From positions 5,332,001 to 5,396,000 of the forward strand of contig CP075494.1 of NCBI GenBank assembly GCA_021613535.1: 64,000 bases of DNA, read 5' to 3'. Each line of letters starts with the position of its first letter. Within the stretch, counting starts at the first letter, position 1. The DNA comes from Adineta vaga (Eukaryota > Rotifera). The notes under the pieces are model-generated. The model was not told the origin of the DNA, did not search any database, and was given only the letters and a program-made list of their open reading frames with translations. A program made the position numbers and the translations under genes. Below are positions 59,203-64,000 of this stretch, one piece after another.

Positions 59203-60612
59203 TTTCTGAAAGAAAACATATTTTTGAAATAAAGGAAGAAAAGAATATCTAAAATTATCCTGTTTTCTCCTAGTGTCGCTTTTACACAACAGGTAACTCT
59301 TGATTAAACCATGATTAAAATTCTGTCATCTTTCTGATTAGCAGAAAAAAAGAAGAGATGGATGTTATTTAATTTCTGTTAATATACTCTTTAACTCGAA
59401 TGAACTTTCATATTTTATCCTATCGAAAACTTGCTTCCGGAATAGAAGAAAAAAATGAGCACATTAAATTTATTGTCTTTTTTAATAAGTTGTTCGTTCA
59501 TTATATAAACGAGGCTTTCGTTTTTCTCCTATGAACCTCTCAATAAATCTCATATTTCTAACAAATGGATTCGACACATAAATGAAAATCTGACGCTACT
59601 CAACACAGGACAAAGATAAAGATTTAAAAGAATATTTACATTAGAAGATTATTTTTTTATAAATTTGACATATGATGATATAGAATCTTTTAAAAAGATT
59701 TTAATGAATAATAGTTATCATGATCCCTCTTTGCCTATTGAATGACAGTCAAGCGCAACGAGATAGGTGTCCCTGGTTAAAAAAACATGCATCTAATCTA
59801 CTTCTCATTCCTCTGTGCTTTCTATACAAATAACAGAGATGAACATGTTTTATTAACATTGTTCGATTTTCGGCACAAGATAAACTTCATTAACATCGTA
59901 AACAAGCAAGAATATGTTTTTCCGAAAAAGAATTTTCATTCATTATTTTTTTATAAAAAATAAACTCATTAGTTAGTACGTGCATTTTTTGTGTATTTGA
60001 AAATAAAGTAGACTTTGTAGAATGAGTGGTATTATTTACATGAGATGTGTCAAATCTTTTCACTTTGTAGAAAGTAATTAACCGTTAAAATAATTATTCG
60101 GTTCCAAGCATGGTTATCTCGTGTTAAACTTAAGATTCAAATTTGAACTAATCATTAACACATTAAATTAGTATACATTAAAAAATCGACATATATTGAT
60201 TGTTCAACAAAATTGTTTACACCTCATGCTAATCTTATACATGATGAAAAGAATCAACAACTACTTGTCTCTTTAACTTCTAATTCTGATAAACATAATT
60301 ATACTGTATTTCAACTACTTCAAAATGTCATCAAATGAATATCTATGTAATTTGTTCTTATATGTTACTTTTCAATGTTTAAACAATAACAGACGCAAAA
60401 GATGCATCACAAGATTAGATTAAAGAGTTCTTTCATTTGATTGAAAACTCATTCTTAATTAAGTCTATACAAATAAAATAGAATGCATGTATCGTTGCAT
60501 CTAATTATTCATCTTTCTTTGCCATATAAATACCTACAAACCAATATCTTTAGCTTAACATAAAGTAGAAACAACAACAACAACAGCAACAGCAACATAA
60601 TTAATCTTTGAA
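59203..60612. other. Intergenic, divergent, nothing recognised
   Basis: About 1.4 kb between the starts of GPCR copy 3 and b561 copy B. AT-rich. A short CAACAACAGCAA repeat lies at about 60572-60597 just before the b561 start. No gene seen. Confidence 0.5.
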
Positions 60613-61368
60613 ATGCCTCTAACTCTAACACAAGCTCATGCTATGGTTATGATCATTGCATGGATGATTTTCGGTTCAACAGGTATTCTGTTTGCACGAT
60701 ATGGACGAACCATACGTTTAGGAAATCGACGACAACTACTTGGCAAAGCTGTTTGGTTTCAGATCCATCGTTTACTTCTTTCTCTTACACCTCTTCTCAC
60801 ACTTCTTGGTTTTTTCCTGATTCTTGTTCGAAAAGGTGGTCAATGGGTTGATCTTCAAGTTGCTGATTTGCGATCAATTATGCATTCAATCTTTGGTGGT
60901 ATCATTGTATGTTGTACAATTGTTCAACTCTGGTTAGCATTGTATCGTTGTCATCCACAAAGTCGGTATCGTTATATATTTGATTGGAGTCATCGGATAA
61001 TAGGCATCGTAGCTTTTATTCTCACTATTCCGACGATCTTTTTGATCATTCTTCTCATGTCACGAAACCGTCCTGATCTAATACCGATTTTCTCCTGTTG
61101 GACTGCATGGATGGTTGTCATAATCATGGTTCTAGAAATAATTCAACAACAACAACGATCAAATATAACACCAGTATCTAATCATGTTCAAATGGATGAT
61201 GCAAAACGAGAAAAGATTCATGAAAATGTCCGCCATGATACTGAAGCAGCTACGAATACGAATATTAATCATCGACGATACGATGAATTCAAATTCCTTT
61301 TACTTACTATGCATATCATAGTCACCCTTACGATTTCCATTGTATTCATTGTGTATATCTGTAAATAA
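60613..61368 (+). CDS. Cytochrome b561-domain ferric-reductase-like protein, copy B
   Basis: Intronless, 251 residues. Same protein type as copy A, with the same four histidines (9, 52, 91, 127). From 60613 to 61007 the DNA differs from copy A at only six positions, and 252 bases in a row are identical. After that the proteins diverge strongly (third quarter and charged loop), apart from a short shared block around IFSCWTAWM. It differs in its 5' flank too. Lies head-to-head with GPCR copy 3 across a 1.4-kb gap, and tail-to-tail with the ARM/HEAT gene, 149 bp apart. Confidence 0.87.
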   Translation: MPLTLTQAHAMVMIIAWMIFGSTGILFARYGRTIRLGNRRQLLGKAVWFQIHRLLLSLTPLLTLLGFFLILVRKGGQWVDLQVADLRSIMHSIFGGIIVCCTIVQLWLALYRCHPQSRYRYIFDWSHRIIGIVAFILTIPTIFLIILLMSRNRPDLIPIFSCWTAWMVVIIMVLEIIQQQQRSNITPVSNHVQMDDAKREKIHENVRHDTEAATNTNINHRRYDEFKFLLLTMHIIVTLTISIVFIVYICK

Positions 61369-61517
61369 GATTTATCCTTGAAATCATTACTATTGTGTAT
61401 GAAGAACAATATTTAATTTGTATTTTTATTGTGTGAGAAAAAAGAAAAACATAAAACACACTTTTGAGTTCTTTGAAAACTTGCGTTTAGTATGTAATAG
61501 ATGATTATTTTCTATTC

Positions 61518-64000
61518 CTATTCATCATCATCGTCATTACTACTCACAGATTGATTTAAAAAAGAAGGGTCCCCGTTGTCACTGTTGGCATGCTCAGATA
61601 ATGATGCAGTTGATTGTATTGATGAGTGTTCTCTTGAACGCTTCTCGTATAGACATGAAGCAAGACGTGATACTCTTTCTGATTGAATAAAATCAGCATC
61701 AATTCTATTTAATTCTTCTCGTCGACTGATTTCACTTGCATCTCCTATCAAGTATTTAATAAGAAGCCAGTAGACAACCTCTTTCAATGGACCAGCACAA
61801 TGATAAGTACAACGAGCCCAAAGAGCATCTTGCAATTCAATAAGCCACACATCTTCATTTGAACTCGGGTCTAACATCATGTCGCACAACGCATTTCTAA
61901 CTGGTTGATATGATATGAGTGAAGATTTAACAAGATGAAGAAGTATTTTAACAGCAAGATATCGAACATTCATTGATTTTGATTTCAAATAAGAATATAA
62001 AAGATCTGTAACGGCCTTTTCATCTTTAATTCCAGTAATTCGTGTTATACATTGATAGCATGTATTTTGTATATGTGTATCATCAAATAATGCTTGAACC
62101 ATCATTTCGCAAAATTGAATTGTTAATTCTCCGAACACGGATAAAATAGTTAGACAAGCAGCACGTTGTGGAAAATTATGTTGTTTACTCGTATAGAACA
62201 AAGAAAGCTTGATATCATCTTCACAATTCAAACTTCTAACAGCACCACAGAATGTTTCAGGCATTCGAACAGCAATTAAACTGGCAATTTTTACATATTG
62301 AGGATTTCCATATGACAAATAGTATTCTACAATCCCAAATGGCATGATACGATCAGTAAAATGACGAATGGAATCATATAATTCCATCAGAAAGATGGAC
62401 AGTAGAGAGGGATATTGTTCAATAAATTCAGCTACAGCAATTTCACTGTTCTCTTGTACATCATAAAGAAATATATATGCTGTCGCTTCAATTAATGCAT
62501 GATAACATTGAATATGATCAGCGCCAAGTGTCTCAAATAAGAATGACGTGTCTTTTACAGCACGTCCAAAACCATTACGAGCAGCTTTAACAACATCCTG
62601 TGAGGAATGCCGCAGTAAAATTGCAAATAAGTCTATATCAGCTAGATCGAATGCAATATGATTTACTGAAACACAATAAGTATAACCTGAAATGAAGGCA
62701 ATTAAAACCTCATTGGAATAACTTGGAGTGTCACTACTCAGGTCATTCAATATTTCTTGCACTTTTTCGAATAGATTCTTGTAAGTTGCTCCACTGCATA
62801 TATAACTGAGAGCGGTAGCTGCTGCAATTTGAATTTCCTTGTTACAACAGATTTTAAATAATTCCATTAGCGCTTCGATAGCTATTTGACGTGTCTCTTC
62901 TGTATGATTTAATTCATTTGCTAAACTTACAACTATGGAGACAACGAATTCAGCATGACTTTGCACAACGACATCTGATGTTGCATCACCATCAATCTCC
63001 AAGAAAGGTATGAAATTAGACGCGATCATATCACATAAATAAATGATCAAATCACCAGATATCTTAAATAGATTAGCATATGAGAAAGCATCTGTAATCA
63101 TGTCCGATGTAAGATAAGAAGCTACGATAGGATTTATTGATGATTTCGATCTATTCAATAAATATTCTCTGTTATTTAAGATATAAATCCTATATCTCTC
63201 TAACCAAAGAAATGTCTCCAAATGCGATTGATTATCCACAGTTGTTGTTGAAAGCATTCGACCTAAAGTAAATTTCATCGATGCTGACGTCTGTTGATAA
63301 TGACCTTTTTTCTTAGCTAAAGCTATGATGATGTCTAAACCAAATTTCGAGCTCGTTCGAATATCGTTATCACTATCTGTCCTCATAAGTACTTCTGTTC
63401 GCTGACGAAAACGATCGTTTTCACAACATAATAAATCACACAAGATTGTAGCAACATCAATAGACCATAAATTAGAATTAGCGAGAAGAAGAGTAGCATG
63501 ATAAGCAAATGAAGAAAATTCATTAGAATCCTTCCATTTCAACCAAGATTCTAATAAAAGACGTGCTTTAAATTCGACGATATTCATACGATGTAGAGCT
63601 TTGTTGAGCACTGCAAGAACTTGTCCTAAAGAACTCGACTGTTGTATCGATGCAGCAAATTGAAGAAACTTTGTTAATGCTAATGCTTGTGCTTCGGTAA
63701 AAATTGAACCTTCGAAATGAAATTGATTTGTTATTAATAACTCATCAATAGGAAGCGAATGTTCATTAATTTTCAAACATTGATGTAGATCACTCGTTAG
63801 TTGTAAGAGATATACATTGGACATCAACACTGAAGAAGATAAACTTTCATCGGTAAACACGTTGAAATATTTCTGCAAAACAGTTGATTTTGTATGTATC
63901 TCAATGCTTTCATCTGTTGTATTCTGTGGAAAATACTTTGTTACGGAAGAAAAACTAGAAGACGACAATATATATGGTAATAAGGCTTCATTCACAGCTT
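61518..64000 (-). CDS. ARM/HEAT-repeat-type protein, C-terminal part (runs off window)
   Basis: One long open frame of about 827 codons with its stop at 61518, still open at the right edge, so the N-terminus is outside the window. It is almost all helical with repeated helix pairs. Examples are EALMELFKICCNKEIQIAAA, RNGFGRAVKD and VRYLAVKILLHLVKSSLISY, the pattern of ARM/HEAT solenoids. The end is a Ser- and Asp-rich tail. No catalytic motif was seen in this part. Large multi-domain proteins (for example with a nucleotide-binding module upstream) often end this way, but that cannot be checked here. A dead relative lies at 48265-48985. Confidence 0.75.
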   Translation of the reverse strand, partial: AVNEALLPYILSSSSFSSVTKYFPQNTTDESIEIHTKSTVLQKYFNVFTDESLSSSVLMSNVYLLQLTSDLHQCLKINEHSLPIDELLITNQFHFEGSIFTEAQALALTKFLQFAASIQQSSSLGQVLAVLNKALHRMNIVEFKARLLLESWLKWKDSNEFSSFAYHATLLLANSNLWSIDVATILCDLLCCENDRFRQRTEVLMRTDSDNDIRTSSKFGLDIIIALAKKKGHYQQTSASMKFTLGRMLSTTTVDNQSHLETFLWLERYRIYILNNREYLLNRSKSSINPIVASYLTSDMITDAFSYANLFKISGDLIIYLCDMIASNFIPFLEIDGDATSDVVVQSHAEFVVSIVVSLANELNHTEETRQIAIEALMELFKICCNKEIQIAAATALSYICSGATYKNLFEKVQEILNDLSSDTPSYSNEVLIAFISGYTYCVSVNHIAFDLADIDLFAILLRHSSQDVVKAARNGFGRAVKDTSFLFETLGADHIQCYHALIEATAYIFLYDVQENSEIAVAEFIEQYPSLLSIFLMELYDSIRHFTDRIMPFGIVEYYLSYGNPQYVKIASLIAVRMPETFCGAVRSLNCEDDIKLSLFYTSKQHNFPQRAACLTILSVFGELTIQFCEMMVQALFDDTHIQNTCYQCITRITGIKDEKAVTDLLYSYLKSKSMNVRYLAVKILLHLVKSSLISYQPVRNALCDMMLDPSSNEDVWLIELQDALWARCTYHCAGPLKEVVYWLLIKYLIGDASEISRREELNRIDADFIQSERVSRLASCLYEKRSREHSSIQSTASLSEHANSDNGDPSFLNQSVSSNDDDDE

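Overview
This is nuclear DNA of an invertebrate animal, most probably a bdelloid rotifer. The sequence is AT-rich and gene-dense. Almost all introns that can be placed are 46-65 bp with GT-AG ends. Gene content is animal (VPS13D-like, septin 7-like, ACSL3/4-like, mitochondrial ATP synthase subunit b, KDEL receptor-like, TRAF and RBR proteins). It is mixed with families rare in animals but common in microbes (MetE-type methyltransferase, an HTTM membrane protein), lineage-expanded rhodopsin-like GPCRs, and a mariner-family element. The species assignment is inference from this mix; no marker gene proves it. I joined exons by hand. For each multi-exon gene the summed exon length is an exact multiple of three, which supports the splice choices.

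Layout. 1-2 kb: two class A GPCRs on minus, the first cut by the window edge. 2.7-4.8 kb: a FAD monooxygenase with a C-terminal receiver-like domain. 5.5 kb: a small GC-rich palindromic island. 6.7-17.7 kb: a seven-exon VPS13D-like lipid-transfer gene. 17.8-21.3 kb: septin 7-like. 22.5-25.8 kb: long-chain acyl-CoA synthetase. 26.8-27.8 kb: ATP synthase b. 28.2-29.9 kb: a small lysine-rich protein and an RPUSD1-like pseudouridine synthase, closely spaced. 30.3-35.3 kb: LEG1-like secreted protein, a TMEM272-like four-pass protein and an RBR ubiquitin ligase. 35.8-37.1 kb: a DD37E mariner-like element with 38-bp inverted repeats and a TA duplication. 38.0-39.7 kb: a TRAF protein. 39.9-42.4 kb: a divergent pair, HTTM protein and fatty-acid hydroxylase. 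42.7-47.2 kb: KDEL-receptor-like, MetE-like, an ER J-protein and a secreted His/Asp-rich protein. 48.3-49.0 kb: a decayed relic of the ARM/HEAT-type gene that lies intact at 61.5-64 kb. 49.2-50.0 kb: SKP1-like. 50.2-52.5 kb: one open gene and decayed tandem copies of it. 53.0-61.4 kb: three tandem GPCRs flanked by two cytochrome b561 genes that share a nearly identical 5' half. 61.5-64 kb: the C-terminal part of an ARM/HEAT-type protein.

There is no obvious single pathway. Many products act in membranes or lipid handling (VPS13D-like, ACSL, hydroxylase, HTTM) or in the secretory route (KDEL receptor, ER J-protein, LEG1, His-rich protein). I take this as coincidence rather than a functional cluster, except for the divergent HTTM/hydroxylase pair. 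The least ordinary items are the monooxygenase-receiver fusion, the HTTM/hydroxylase pair, the conversion-like tract in the b561 pair, the DD37E element and the gene relics.
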